DNA from: an uncultured SAR86 cluster bacterium
GTDB lineage: Bacteria > Pseudomonadota > Gammaproteobacteria > Magnimaribacterales > D2472
Length of the DNA stretch: 59,843 nucleotides
Direction of reading: 5' to 3'
Assembly (NCBI GenBank): GCA_902594005.1
Contig: CACJKN010000006.1
Location: 1 to 59,843, forward strand
A program made the translations under genes and the position numbers. The notes beneath the pieces are model-generated. The model saw nothing but the letters and a program-made list of their open reading frames with translations. It had not been told where the DNA came from and ran no database searches. Numbering within the stretch: position 1 is the stretch's first letter; every line of letters starts with the position of its first letter. This document shows, one piece after another, positions 42,552-52,708 of this stretch.

Positions 42552-45500
42552 GTGCCAAATTTAAAAATTAATATCTTCTCAGGGGGAAATGTCTTTTCTT
42601 CGGCAACTGCCGCCAAGCTTACTGACGAATTCAATTTTTCAAATAACTCTGAAGCGACTATTGAATGTATAGAGGTTTTCTTAGTTAGTGCAGAGGACTC
42701 TTGTAATGAGCTTGATAGATGTAAAAGAATTCTTGGCTGCGAGGAGCTAGCAGAAGAATTTGACTTTTTTGTAGGACCTAGAAGATCAACCATTAGTCCC
42801 TGGTCTTCAAAAACTGAAGATATTTTTAAAAATGTTGGGATTGTTGGAATATCCAGAATTGAGAGGTTTTATGGCTTTAAGATTTCTAACTTAGAACCTA
42901 ATTCAAACCTTGACCTTTCCTCGGTCTTTGATCGCATGACTCAATCCATTTACTCAACAACTGAAGAGCTAGCAGAATTTTTCTTTGAGCTAGATAAAAG
43001 AGGTCTTGGTGAGATTGATATTATTTCTGGTGGGAAAAAAGCTCTTGAGGATGCAAACACAAAATATGGTTTTGCAATTTCAAATGATGAAATAGATTAT
43101 CTCTTAGATTTTTATAATTCGATTAATAGAAATCCTACTGATGCTGAACTCATGATGTTCTCACAAGCAAACTCAGAACATTGCAGGCATAAGATTTTTA
43201 ATACCGACTGGCAAGTGGATGGGGAAGAAAAAGAAGATTCTTTATTTCAGCTTATTAAAAAGACCAGTAAAGAGTCGCCAAAAAATATTATTTCTGCCTA
43301 TAAAGATAATGCCGCCATTGTTGAAGGTGTTAATACTAAAAGGCTTTCAGTGAATGATGATCAAGCTTATGAGTTCATTCAAGAAAAGATTAATTCAACC
43401 ATAAAGGTAGAAACTCATAATCACCCAACCGCAATTTCACCATTTCCAGGAGCGTCTACAGGATCAGGTGGAGAAATAAGAGATGAGGGAGCAACTGGAA
43501 TGGGAGCAAAGCCAAAGGTTGGCTTAGTTGGGTTTAATGTTTCTAACTTGAGACTCCCTGATTTTATTCGCTCTTGGGAAGATGATGAAAATAAACCAGA
43601 AAGGATCGCTTCGCCGCTTGAAATAATGATTGATGCACCTCTTGGAGGTGCCGCATTTAATAATGAATTTGGTCGTCCATCAATCTTAGGTTACTTCAGA
43701 AGTTTTGAAACTTCTTTCAAAGATTCCACAGCATATGGTTATCACAAACCAATTATGTTGGCTGGTGGAATCGGAGAGATTATTGATAGGAATAATTTTA
43801 AAAAACAAATTAGTGAGGACTATTTAGTAATTGTTTTAGGCGGTCCATCAATGCTCATTGGTCTTGGGGGCGGTGCTGCATCATCAATGTCATCAGGACA
43901 AAGTGATGAGGATTTAGATTTTGCTTCAGTACAAAGAGATAACGCAGAAATGGAAAGACGATGCCAAGAAGTAATTAATACTTGTAATAATAAAAATCCC
44001 AGCATCATAGAGTTTATTCATGATGTTGGTGCAGGCGGCCTTTCAAATGCAATACCAGAACTAGCTAAAGATAGTGAATTGGGAGTATATATAAATCTTA
44101 AAGACATTCCATGCGCAGATCACTCAATGTCACCGATGGAAATCTGGTCAAACGAATCTCAGGAAAGATATGTTTTAAGCATTCATTCTAATAATGAAGA
44201 ACTATTTACAGAAATTTGTGAGAGAGAACGTTGTCCTTTTGCAGTTGTAGGAAAAACAACAACTGAAAAATATGTAAAACTTTTTGATGAAAGTGCTAAC
44301 AACTATCCAGTGGATGTCCCCTTATCTATGCTGTTTGGTGAACTGCCACTAGAAAAGAAAGTCGTTCAAGAAGAAAAAAATGTTTTTAATGTTGAGCAAA
44401 AGATAGCAATAGATGCAGATAATGATTTAGATATTTCAGAGCTTGATCCAAAAGCAAAAGAGTCTGTTAAAAAACATATTGAGAAAAGTGCTGAAAATGT
44501 TCTTAGTCATCCCACGGTTGGCTCAAAATCATTTTTAATTACCATCGGTGATAGATCAGTAGGAGGAATGGTTGCAAGAGATCAATTTGTTGGAAAGTGG
44601 CAAGTGCCTACATCAAACTATGCGATGTCCTTGAGATCTTTTGATGATGTTTGCGGAGAAGTCATAAGTATTGGAGAGAGACCAGCTTTATCTATTCATA
44701 ATGCAGCTGCTTCAATGCGAATGGCAGTAGCCGAAGCAGTAACCAATATGATATCAGTTCCAATTGAATCTATTTCTTCTATCAGAGCATCAGCTAACTG
44801 GATGGCGGCATGTGGAGAAAATATTGAAGATTTAAATCTTAGAAAAGGAGTGGAAGCATTATCAAACTTTTGTATTGATCTTGGGATAGCAATTCCTGTT
44901 GGTAAAGATTCTTTGTCGATGAGAACAACTTGGGAAAAAGACCAATCAAACTTCACCGTTAAAAGCCCAATGACAGGAATCATTTCAGCTATGGCACCTG
45001 TCAAAGACGTAAGAACATCAATAACTACAGAGTATAAAAACTTAGAAGATCCATGCTTGGTTTTAGTAAAACCAAATAATTTTTTTAGATTGAATGGATC
45101 AATTTATCAAGATATTTTTGAAACATCATTTACTGATACACCAGATATTTCATCCGAAGAGCTGCTAAATTTATTTAATTTTATTCAGGAAGGAGTAAAT
45201 AAAAAAAATATTCATGCGCTTCATGATATTTCTGATGGAGGAATCCTTGCCACCTTATCTGAACTTTGCTTTACAAATAAAATAGGATGCTCAATTTCCC
45301 TGGATAATAATTTTCAGGTTTCACCAGAGCAATTCTTATTTTCTGAAGAGATCGGAGTAGTTATTCAAATTAATAAATCTAAATTAAAAGAATTAAAGCA
45401 ATCAGCTCATTCTCAAAACCTCATATTCCAGTATTTAGGAAAAATCGGCGGAAGTAACTTTGATATTCTTGATAAAAATAAGGATAAATTGTTCTCACGA

Positions 45501-46460
45501 GACATTGCAGAGCTTGAGCAGGCTTGGTCTCAGGTCTCATATCGCATTAAATCTATAAGAGACAACAAAGATGACGCAAAGGCGGAGTTTGATCTTATTT
45601 CAAAGACCTCAAATACTGGATTATTTGCAAATGAATCCTTTAAGCAACCTAAAAAAGGTCTAAAAATACTAAATTTACTCAAAAATAAGCCAAAAGTTGC
45701 AATTTTAAGAGAGCAGGGTGTAAACGGACAAAATGAAATGGCAGCTGCATTTATTAAAGCAGGTTTTGAAGCACATGATATTCATATGCAGGATCTGTTA
45801 GAGCAGAAAAAAGATTTAAATCAATTTAATGGTCTCGCTGTTTGTGGTGGATTTTCATATGGAGATGTTTTAGGAGCAGGAAAGGGTTGGTCTAGCACAA
45901 TTAATTTTAGTGAAAGTATTCAAGAACAGTTTTTAAAATTTTTTGAGGATGAGCAAAAATTTACACTTGGTGTTTGTAATGGATGCCAAATGCTTTCCTC
46001 CATAAAAGAAATAATTCCTGGAACAGATTCTTGGCCAAGTTTCCAAAAAAATCATTCTGATCAATTTGAAGCAAGACTGAGTCAGGTAAAGATTCTAAAA
46101 TCAAAATCTGTGTTGTTAAATGATATGGAAGACTGGTCGCTACCAATTATTGTTTCGCATGGAGAGGGTAGAGCATGTTTTGAAAATGAAGACGAAATAA
46201 ATAAACTTTTTGATTCAGAAAAGATCTGTATGACTTTCGTTGATTCGTCAGGATATCAAACAGAACAATATCCGTTGAACCCAAATAAATCACCTTCAGG
46301 AATTACAGGAATTACAAATGATAATGGAAACATAACAATCATGATGCCTCACCCCGAAAGAGTTTTTCGCTCCCATCAATTTTCATGGAAACCATTATCT
46401 TGGGGAGAATTTTCTCCTTGGATGCAGATCTTTATTAATGCTAAAAAGTTTGTAAGTTAG
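42552..46460 (+). CDS. purL: Phosphoribosylformylglycinamidine synthase
   Basis: 1302 aa; MFSQANSEHCRHKIFN; KVETHNHPTAISPFPGASTGSGGEIRDEGATG; C-terminal glutaminase FTLGVCNGCQML; GTG start. Confidence 0.97.
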   Translation: MPNLKINIFSGGNVFSSATAAKLTDEFNFSNNSEATIECIEVFLVSAEDSCNELDRCKRILGCEELAEEFDFFVGPRRSTISPWSSKTEDIFKNVGIVGISRIERFYGFKISNLEPNSNLDLSSVFDRMTQSIYSTTEELAEFFFELDKRGLGEIDIISGGKKALEDANTKYGFAISNDEIDYLLDFYNSINRNPTDAELMMFSQANSEHCRHKIFNTDWQVDGEEKEDSLFQLIKKTSKESPKNIISAYKDNAAIVEGVNTKRLSVNDDQAYEFIQEKINSTIKVETHNHPTAISPFPGASTGSGGEIRDEGATGMGAKPKVGLVGFNVSNLRLPDFIRSWEDDENKPERIASPLEIMIDAPLGGAAFNNEFGRPSILGYFRSFETSFKDSTAYGYHKPIMLAGGIGEIIDRNNFKKQISEDYLVIVLGGPSMLIGLGGGAASSMSSGQSDEDLDFASVQRDNAEMERRCQEVINTCNNKNPSIIEFIHDVGAGGLSNAIPELAKDSELGVYINLKDIPCADHSMSPMEIWSNESQERYVLSIHSNNEELFTEICERERCPFAVVGKTTTEKYVKLFDESANNYPVDVPLSMLFGELPLEKKVVQEEKNVFNVEQKIAIDADNDLDISELDPKAKESVKKHIEKSAENVLSHPTVGSKSFLITIGDRSVGGMVARDQFVGKWQVPTSNYAMSLRSFDDVCGEVISIGERPALSIHNAAASMRMAVAEAVTNMISVPIESISSIRASANWMAACGENIEDLNLRKGVEALSNFCIDLGIAIPVGKDSLSMRTTWEKDQSNFTVKSPMTGIISAMAPVKDVRTSITTEYKNLEDPCLVLVKPNNFFRLNGSIYQDIFETSFTDTPDISSEELLNLFNFIQEGVNKKNIHALHDISDGGILATLSELCFTNKIGCSISLDNNFQVSPEQFLFSEEIGVVIQINKSKLKELKQSAHSQNLIFQYLGKIGGSNFDILDKNKDKLFSRDIAELEQAWSQVSYRIKSIRDNKDDAKAEFDLISKTSNTGLFANESFKQPKKGLKILNLLKNKPKVAILREQGVNGQNEMAAAFIKAGFEAHDIHMQDLLEQKKDLNQFNGLAVCGGFSYGDVLGAGKGWSSTINFSESIQEQFLKFFEDEQKFTLGVCNGCQMLSSIKEIIPGTDSWPSFQKNHSDQFEARLSQVKILKSKSVLLNDMEDWSLPIIVSHGEGRACFENEDEINKLFDSEKICMTFVDSSGYQTEQYPLNPNKSPSGITGITNDNGNITIMMPHPERVFRSHQFSWKPLSWGEFSPWMQIFINAKKFVS

Positions 46461-46993
46461 CTCAGTAAAATTTCTTCTTCACGAAATTCAAAATTGTCTT
46501 TTTTTGAATCCTCAACAAAATATTTTAGAGTCATTGAAACTGTTGGGAAAGCTAATTCATCCCATGGAATTTCTGATATTTCAACCAGCTTTACTTCACT
46601 ACTTTCATTAGTAGGTCCAAAAGAATCTGAAAGAAGTTTAGCTAGATAAAAAACGTGTATCTGACTGATATGCGGTAGACTTATAACAGTATATGGCTTA
46701 ATTATTTCAGCTTTAGCTTGAGTTTCTTCTAATGTTTCTCTTAATGCACCAGCTTGCATCGTTTCTGCATTTTCAAGAAAACCTGCTGGTAAGGTCCACT
46801 TATCTTTACGCGGATGAATACTTCTTTTAGCAATTAATATTTTATTATCAAATGTTGATAGTGTGCCCACTACTAGATTTGGGTTTGTATAAAAAATTGT
46901 TTCGCAGTCATTACAACAATATCGCTTGCGATTATCATCTTCAGGTATTTTAAATTCTAAATTTGAGCTTCCACAATTTGAACAATACTTCAC
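46457..46993 (-). CDS. Nudix hydrolase with N-terminal zinc ribbon
   Basis: CSNCGS...CCNDC ribbon; Nudix box GFLENAETMQAGALRETLEET. Confidence 0.85.
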   Translation of the reverse strand: MKYCSNCGSSNLEFKIPEDDNRKRYCCNDCETIFYTNPNLVVGTLSTFDNKILIAKRSIHPRKDKWTLPAGFLENAETMQAGALRETLEETQAKAEIIKPYTVISLPHISQIHVFYLAKLLSDSFGPTNESSEVKLVEISEIPWDELAFPTVSMTLKYFVEDSKKDNFEFREEEILLS

Positions 46994-47036
46994 AACTTAA
47001 CCAATATTTTTTCTAAAAAAAGTTAAACTATCTTAA

Positions 47037-47612
47037 ATGATTTCTTCTATAAAAGATAAATTAAATAATATTAATTACGATGCGACTACTGGAAACAGAA
47101 AAGCTGGCGTTATGATTTTATTATCAAAAATTAGTGATAAAAATTTTTCTATAAAATTTACGTTGAGATCATCGAAAATGAAAACTCATGCAGGTGAAGT
47201 TAGTTTTCCCGGTGGAATGATGGAAGAGGTTGATCAAGATATTTTTCAGACTGCTCTTAGAGAATGTGAAGAAGAAATTAATCTCCGATTTACAAATTTA
47301 GAGATTCTCGGAAAAATGGATTATTTTATTTCGAGACATAAAGTAGAAGTTCATCCAGTTGTTGGATTTTTAAAAACTAATCAAGCATTTAAATCTAATT
47401 ATGAAATAGATGAAATATTTGATGTCCCTATTTCATATTTACTTAATGAGGAAAATATTATTTGGCAAGAATTAGAAAGAGACGGAATTAAGTTCAAATC
47501 ACCATCATGGAGTTATAATGGATTTAAAATTTGGGGACTTACTGCAATGATCACAGCAATTTTTGTTAATGATTATTTTGATGCAGGAATAAAATTGGAC
47601 TGGAAGCGATGA
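47037..47612 (+). CDS. Nudix hydrolase, CoA pyrophosphatase-like
   Basis: [34 protein letters not shown]. Confidence 0.83.
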   Translation: MISSIKDKLNNINYDATTGNRKAGVMILLSKISDKNFSIKFTLRSSKMKTHAGEVSFPGGMMEEVDQDIFQTALRECEEEINLRFTNLEILGKMDYFISRHKVEVHPVVGFLKTNQAFKSNYEIDEIFDVPISYLLNEENIIWQELERDGIKFKSPSWSYNGFKIWGLTAMITAIFVNDYFDAGIKLDWKR

Positions 47613-48124
47613 TTTACGAATTAGATGGCAAAAAACCTAAAATGCGGGACGAAAATTACTGGATTGCCAATAATGCTACCGTCATTGGCGATGTTTTCTT
47701 AGATACAGACGCAAGTATTTGGTTCAATTGCGTAGTTAGAGGAGACAATGAGCCTATTTCCATAGGTAAAGGGTCAAATATTCAAGAAGGTTCTATTATT
47801 CATACAGATCCTGGTTTCAAATGCATTATTGGTGATAATGTTACCGTAGGGCATATGGCTATGCTTCATGGATGTGAAATTGGCGATGGCTCGCTAATTG
47901 GAATCAATTCAGTCATTCTAAATGGTGCAAAAATAGGTAAAAACTGCATAATTGGAGCCAAAGCTTTAATTACTGAGAATGCTGTAATCCCTGATGGTTC
48001 AATGGTTATGGGTATTCCAGCCAAGGTAAAAAGAGAGTTATCGGAGGAAGAGCAACAACTACCAACCTTAAACTCAAAATTTTATGTTGAAAATTATAAA
48101 AGATATAAAAAAGGAGATTTTTAA
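47609..48124 (+). CDS. Gamma-carbonic anhydrase-like hexapeptide-repeat protein
   Basis: [52 protein letters not shown]. Confidence 0.88.
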   Translation: MIYELDGKKPKMRDENYWIANNATVIGDVFLDTDASIWFNCVVRGDNEPISIGKGSNIQEGSIIHTDPGFKCIIGDNVTVGHMAMLHGCEIGDGSLIGINSVILNGAKIGKNCIIGAKALITENAVIPDGSMVMGIPAKVKRELSEEEQQLPTLNSKFYVENYKRYKKGDF

Positions 48125-48916
48125 ATGTCATATGCAATAGTTACAGGCGCTTCAGCGGGAATTGGAAAAGAAATAGCAATACAGCTTGCTGAAAGAGGTC
48201 ACAATATTATTTTGACTGCTAGAAGAGAAAATAGATTACAAGAATTAGCATCAGAAATTAGAAGCAGGTATCAAGTAAATGTTGATTACATCACAGCTGA
48301 TTTAGCTGAAGTTGATGCACCAGATCAAATTCATGAATTTTGTAAGAATAATAATTATGACGTAGAAATTCTTATCAATAATGCAGGTTATGGATTGCCA
48401 AAACCGTTTCATGAAGTTCCTATGGAAGATGAAGAAAAAAGCCTCAGAGTGCTAGCAATATCAGTAATAGCTCTAACTAAAAAATTTGTGCCTGATCTTC
48501 TAGCAAGGGGCGGCGGAAAAGTTATGATTGTCTCTTCTGTAGCATCTTTTGCTCCACCATCCGCAATCCAGACACTTTATGGACCAATTAAAACATTTAT
48601 GAATAGATTTAGTGATTCTATAAATATAAATTACAAACGTAAGGGCATTTCTTCAACTTCAGTTTGCCCAGGTTATACAGTTACTGAATTCCATTCTGCA
48701 TCAGGCACTCAAGAGCAAATGGACAAAGTTCCAGCATTTATGAAATTAACTGCTGAGAGAGTAGCTAGAGAAGGCCTTGATGCAATGTTTGCTGGTAAGC
48801 GTCTTTCTATCCCAAGTAAAAGATACAAGGTATTAGTCTTTCTTATGACATATTTTTCATTTTTAATTAATATTTTTAGTAATGCACTTACAGGTGGCAG
48901 ATACGAAAAAAAATGA
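48125..48916 (+). CDS. Short-chain dehydrogenase/reductase
   Basis: VTGASAGIGKEIAIQLAERGH; NNAGYG; SDR family. The usual catalytic YxxxK appears as YGPIK. Confidence 0.86.
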   Translation: MSYAIVTGASAGIGKEIAIQLAERGHNIILTARRENRLQELASEIRSRYQVNVDYITADLAEVDAPDQIHEFCKNNNYDVEILINNAGYGLPKPFHEVPMEDEEKSLRVLAISVIALTKKFVPDLLARGGGKVMIVSSVASFAPPSAIQTLYGPIKTFMNRFSDSININYKRKGISSTSVCPGYTVTEFHSASGTQEQMDKVPAFMKLTAERVAREGLDAMFAGKRLSIPSKRYKVLVFLMTYFSFLINIFSNALTGGRYEKK

Positions 48917-51483
48917 ATACCAATGAGATAAGAGAAGCATTTCTAGAATTCTTTAAAAGTAAGGATCATAATATTGTTTCTTCAAGTTCTCTCGTACCCA
49001 ACAATGATGACACTTTGCTTTTCACTAATGCAGGCATGGTTCAGTTTAAAGATGTCTTTTTAGGCCAAGAAAAACTTAAATATTCCAGAGCCACCACTTC
49101 CCAAAAATGTATTCGTGCTGGGGGCAAGCATAATGATCTTGAAAATGTAGGCTATACGCTTCGCCACCATACTTTTTTTGAAATGCTTGGGAACTTTAGC
49201 TTTGGTGATTATTTTAAAGAGGAGGCTATAGTTTTTGCATGGGAGTTTTTAACTGATGTTCTCAAACTAGATAAAGATAGGTTATGGATTACAGTTTATA
49301 AAGATGATGACGAGGCAAAAGAAATTTGGATCAACAAGATTGGCATTGATCCAGATAGAATTGCGAAGCTTGGAGATAAAGATAATTTTTGGTCGATGGC
49401 TGATACTGGACCTTGCGGTCCTTGCTCAGAAATCTTTTTTGATCACGGAGATAAATATGAAGGAACACCGCCAGGTGAAGATGGAGATGAGGGCGATAGA
49501 TTTGTAGAGATATGGAACTTAGTCTTTATGCAATTCAACCGAGATACAGGTGGCGTTCTGCATGATTTACCAAAACCATCAGTTGATACTGGAATGGGAC
49601 TAGAGAGAATTGCTGCAGTAATGCAGGGAGTAGGATCAAACTATGAAACTGATATCTTTTCAAATCTAATTGAAGAATCTGAGAAAGTGCTTGGAAATAC
49701 TGGAGATGTTTCCCACAAAGTAATTGCAGATCATCTTAGATCTACATGCTTCTTAATTTCAGATGATGTTTTTCCATCCAACGAAGGAAGAGGCTATGTT
49801 CTTAGAAGAATCTTAAGGAGAGCTATCAGACATGGCTACAAGATCGGAGCTGATAAACCTTTTATGCATCAGTTAGTTAAAACTTTTGTTGAGGCAATGG
49901 GCAATGCGTATCCGCAATTAAAAAATGATGAAGGAAGAATTGAAAAACTTATCAAAAATGAAGAGACTCAGTTTTTACAAACTCTTGATAAAGGTATTCA
50001 AATTTTGGACTCTACTCTTGCAGAAGGGAATGAAGAAATTATTTCAGGAGACTTAGCCTTTAAGCTTCATGATACTTATGGTTTTCCGTTTGATCTGACG
50101 GCTGATATTGCAAGAGAAAAGGGTATTGGTATTGATGAAAAAGGATTCAAGAAGAATATGGAGTCTCAACAACAAATGTCAAAGGCATCAAGTTCGTTTG
50201 TATCAAAGATTCCCACTGCAGAAGATATAAAGGAAACAAATTTCATAGGTTATGAACATCTATCTTCAGACTCAAATGTAATAGCAATATGGAATAAAAA
50301 TGAAAAAGTTGAGCTTGCTAATGAGCCACAAGAGTACTTTATAGCACTTAACCAGACTTCAATTTATGCAGAGTCAGGCGGGCAAGTTGGCGATAGAGGT
50401 ATTTTTAAATCTAAAAATGCCGAGGGCAGTATTTTAGACTGCAAAAAATCTGGAAAAGTTTTTATGCACCTTATAAAGTTAGACAAAGGAAGCTTAAAAA
50501 TTGATGATAAAATTGCAGTTAACGTGAATAAAGAAAAAAGAGAGAAAACTGAAGCTCATCATTCTGCCACCCATTTAGTCCATGCTGCACTAAAAAGGGT
50601 GCTTGGAGACCATGTTAAGCAAAAGGGTTCACTTGTTGATGAGCATAAACTTAGATTTGATTTCTCTCACGATGAATCTTTATCTGACGAAGAGATATCC
50701 AAGATTGAAGATTTAGTAAATCAAGAAATACTAAAGAACTTAGCTGTAAGCACTAAAATAATGGATTTGGAAGATGCCAAGAATTCAGGTGCAGAATCTT
50801 TATTTGGTGAAAAGTATGAAGATCAGGTAAGAGTCCTATCAATTGGTGAAGATGACTTTTCTCTTGAGCTTTGCGGTGGAACACATATTTCAAGAACTGG
50901 AGATCTTGGTATCTTCATAATAACTAGTCAAAGTAGTGTAGCCTCTGGTATCAGAAGAATTGAGGCATTGTCTGGTCCTAGAGCTCAGGAGTATTTATCA
51001 AATCTTAAGAATCAAACTATTCAACTCCAAAAACTATTAAATACTCCAGCTGAAGAAATTGAAGATAAAGTTAGTAAGCTTTTAAAGGAAAATAAAAGTT
51101 TAAAGAAAGGCGGTAAGACTGCCAAAGCAGCTTCAATAAAATCCTCTAATACTCATAATATTGATAACTTTAAACTAATAATCGAAGAAACAGAATCAGA
51201 AGACATAAAAGAATTAAGACCAATGCTTGATGAAAAAACAAAAAATGCAAATAACTCTATCTTTATTCTTTTAAGTTCTAAAAACGATACATTAACTATT
51301 CTCTGTTCCGTATCAAAAGATTTGCAATCAAGGATTTCAGCAAAAGATCTTATTACTGCTCTAACGACACCTATTGAAGGCAAAGGTGGTGGAAGAGTAG
51401 AATTTGCTCAAGGAGCAGGCAAGCCTTCCAATAAAGAAAAATTTGTTTCTGATATCCCTAATATCGTACAATCGCTCGCATAA
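48913..51483 (+). CDS. alaS: Alanyl-tRNA synthetase
   Basis: REAFLEFFKSKDHNIVSSSSLVPNNDDTLLFTNAGMVQFKDVFLG; HHSATHLVHAAL. Confidence 0.97.
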   Translation: MNTNEIREAFLEFFKSKDHNIVSSSSLVPNNDDTLLFTNAGMVQFKDVFLGQEKLKYSRATTSQKCIRAGGKHNDLENVGYTLRHHTFFEMLGNFSFGDYFKEEAIVFAWEFLTDVLKLDKDRLWITVYKDDDEAKEIWINKIGIDPDRIAKLGDKDNFWSMADTGPCGPCSEIFFDHGDKYEGTPPGEDGDEGDRFVEIWNLVFMQFNRDTGGVLHDLPKPSVDTGMGLERIAAVMQGVGSNYETDIFSNLIEESEKVLGNTGDVSHKVIADHLRSTCFLISDDVFPSNEGRGYVLRRILRRAIRHGYKIGADKPFMHQLVKTFVEAMGNAYPQLKNDEGRIEKLIKNEETQFLQTLDKGIQILDSTLAEGNEEIISGDLAFKLHDTYGFPFDLTADIAREKGIGIDEKGFKKNMESQQQMSKASSSFVSKIPTAEDIKETNFIGYEHLSSDSNVIAIWNKNEKVELANEPQEYFIALNQTSIYAESGGQVGDRGIFKSKNAEGSILDCKKSGKVFMHLIKLDKGSLKIDDKIAVNVNKEKREKTEAHHSATHLVHAALKRVLGDHVKQKGSLVDEHKLRFDFSHDESLSDEEISKIEDLVNQEILKNLAVSTKIMDLEDAKNSGAESLFGEKYEDQVRVLSIGEDDFSLELCGGTHISRTGDLGIFIITSQSSVASGIRRIEALSGPRAQEYLSNLKNQTIQLQKLLNTPAEEIEDKVSKLLKENKSLKKGGKTAKAASIKSSNTHNIDNFKLIIEETESEDIKELRPMLDEKTKNANNSIFILLSSKNDTLTILCSVSKDLQSRISAKDLITALTTPIEGKGGGRVEFAQGAGKPSNKEKFVSDIPNIVQSLA

Positions 51484-51492
51484 ATTTTTCTT

Positions 51493-52708
51493 ATGCAGCA
51501 AGTTATAGTTCAAAAATTTGGAGGCACATCTGTTGGTTCGGGAGAGCGAATAGCTGCTGTCGCTGAAATAATTAAAAAAGAGGCTGAGATGAACAGAGTT
51601 GTTGTTGTTGTTTCAGCAATGGCAGGAGAGACTGATAGACTTATAGAACTCTCAAAATTATTTGGAGATAATCCGAATAAAAGAGAATTCGATGCCTTGA
51701 TATCAACTGGCGAGAAAGTAAGCGCATCTCTTTTAGCAATGGCCCTCAACTCTCTTGGTTTGAAAGCTAAATCTTACTCAGCTGCTCAAGTTTCACTTAA
51801 AACTACATCCAACTTTTCAAAGGCAAAGATTTTAGATATAGATAAAACAAAAATGGAAGAGATTCTTGCAGATGGCTCAATTCCAATTATTACAGGTTTC
51901 CAGGGAATAACTGAAACTGGAGAAGTTACCACTTTGGGTAGGGGTGGATCTGACACTACTGCTGTTGCAATTGCTGCATCTCTTGATGCAGATCGTTGCG
52001 ATATCTATACGGATGTTGATGGTATATATACCACAGACCCAAGAATTGTTCCCAATGCTAAAAAAACTAGATACAATTTCTATGGAAGGTATGCTTGAGC
52101 TTGCAGGTCAAGGAGCTAAAGTCATTCAAATAAGAGCCGTTGAATTTGCAAATAAATTTAAGGTTCCTGTGAGAGTCCTATCGAGCTTTTCATCAGGTGC
52201 TGGTACCATGATAACTTTGGAGAATGAAACTATGGAAAACGCAGAAATTTCAGGAATTGCCTTTCAAAAAGACCAAACAAAAGTAACTTTTACTGCTGTG
52301 GAAGATACTCCAGGCATTGCATCAAAAATACTTGGCCCGCTTAGCGAAACAGATATAAAAGTTGATGTTATTGTTCAGAATGTTGGAATTGAAGGTAAGA
52401 CGGATTTTACTTTTACCATTGCTAGTGAGGAAAAAAGTTTATTGGATGAAGCAATTAATAAGATTCAAAAATCTATAAACTATAAAGAGGTAATAATTGA
52501 TGATGAAATTGCTAAAGTTTCCATTGTTGGTGTTGGAATTAGATCTCATGCTGGAGTTGCAGCTAAAGCTTTCCAAGCGTTATCTGAAAATGAAATAAAT
52601 ATTGGCATGATTAGCACTTCCGAAATTAAGTTGACATTGGTTATCGAAAAAGATGATCTTGAAAAAGCCGTAAAAGTCTTACATGATGTATTTGAGCTAG
52701 ATAAATAA
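51493..52708 (+). CDS. lysC: Aspartate kinase, interrupted by an apparent frameshift at the A7 run 52060-52066
   Basis: ORF 51493-52098 ([15 protein letters not shown]...[13 protein letters not shown]) continues in another frame as [28 protein letters not shown]... with ACT domains to 52708. Confidence 0.9.

Noticed and set aside
52060-52066. Classical -1 programmed frameshift (A AAA AAC heptamer) in lysC
   Set aside because: The heptamer is present, but the downstream frame requires +1 (or -2), not -1, so the standard mechanism does not fit.
51944-52100. N-terminal part of ORF 51944-52708 ([16 protein letters not shown]...)
   Set aside because: Out-of-frame translation of lysC; only the part from about LDTISMEGM onward is real aspartate kinase sequence.
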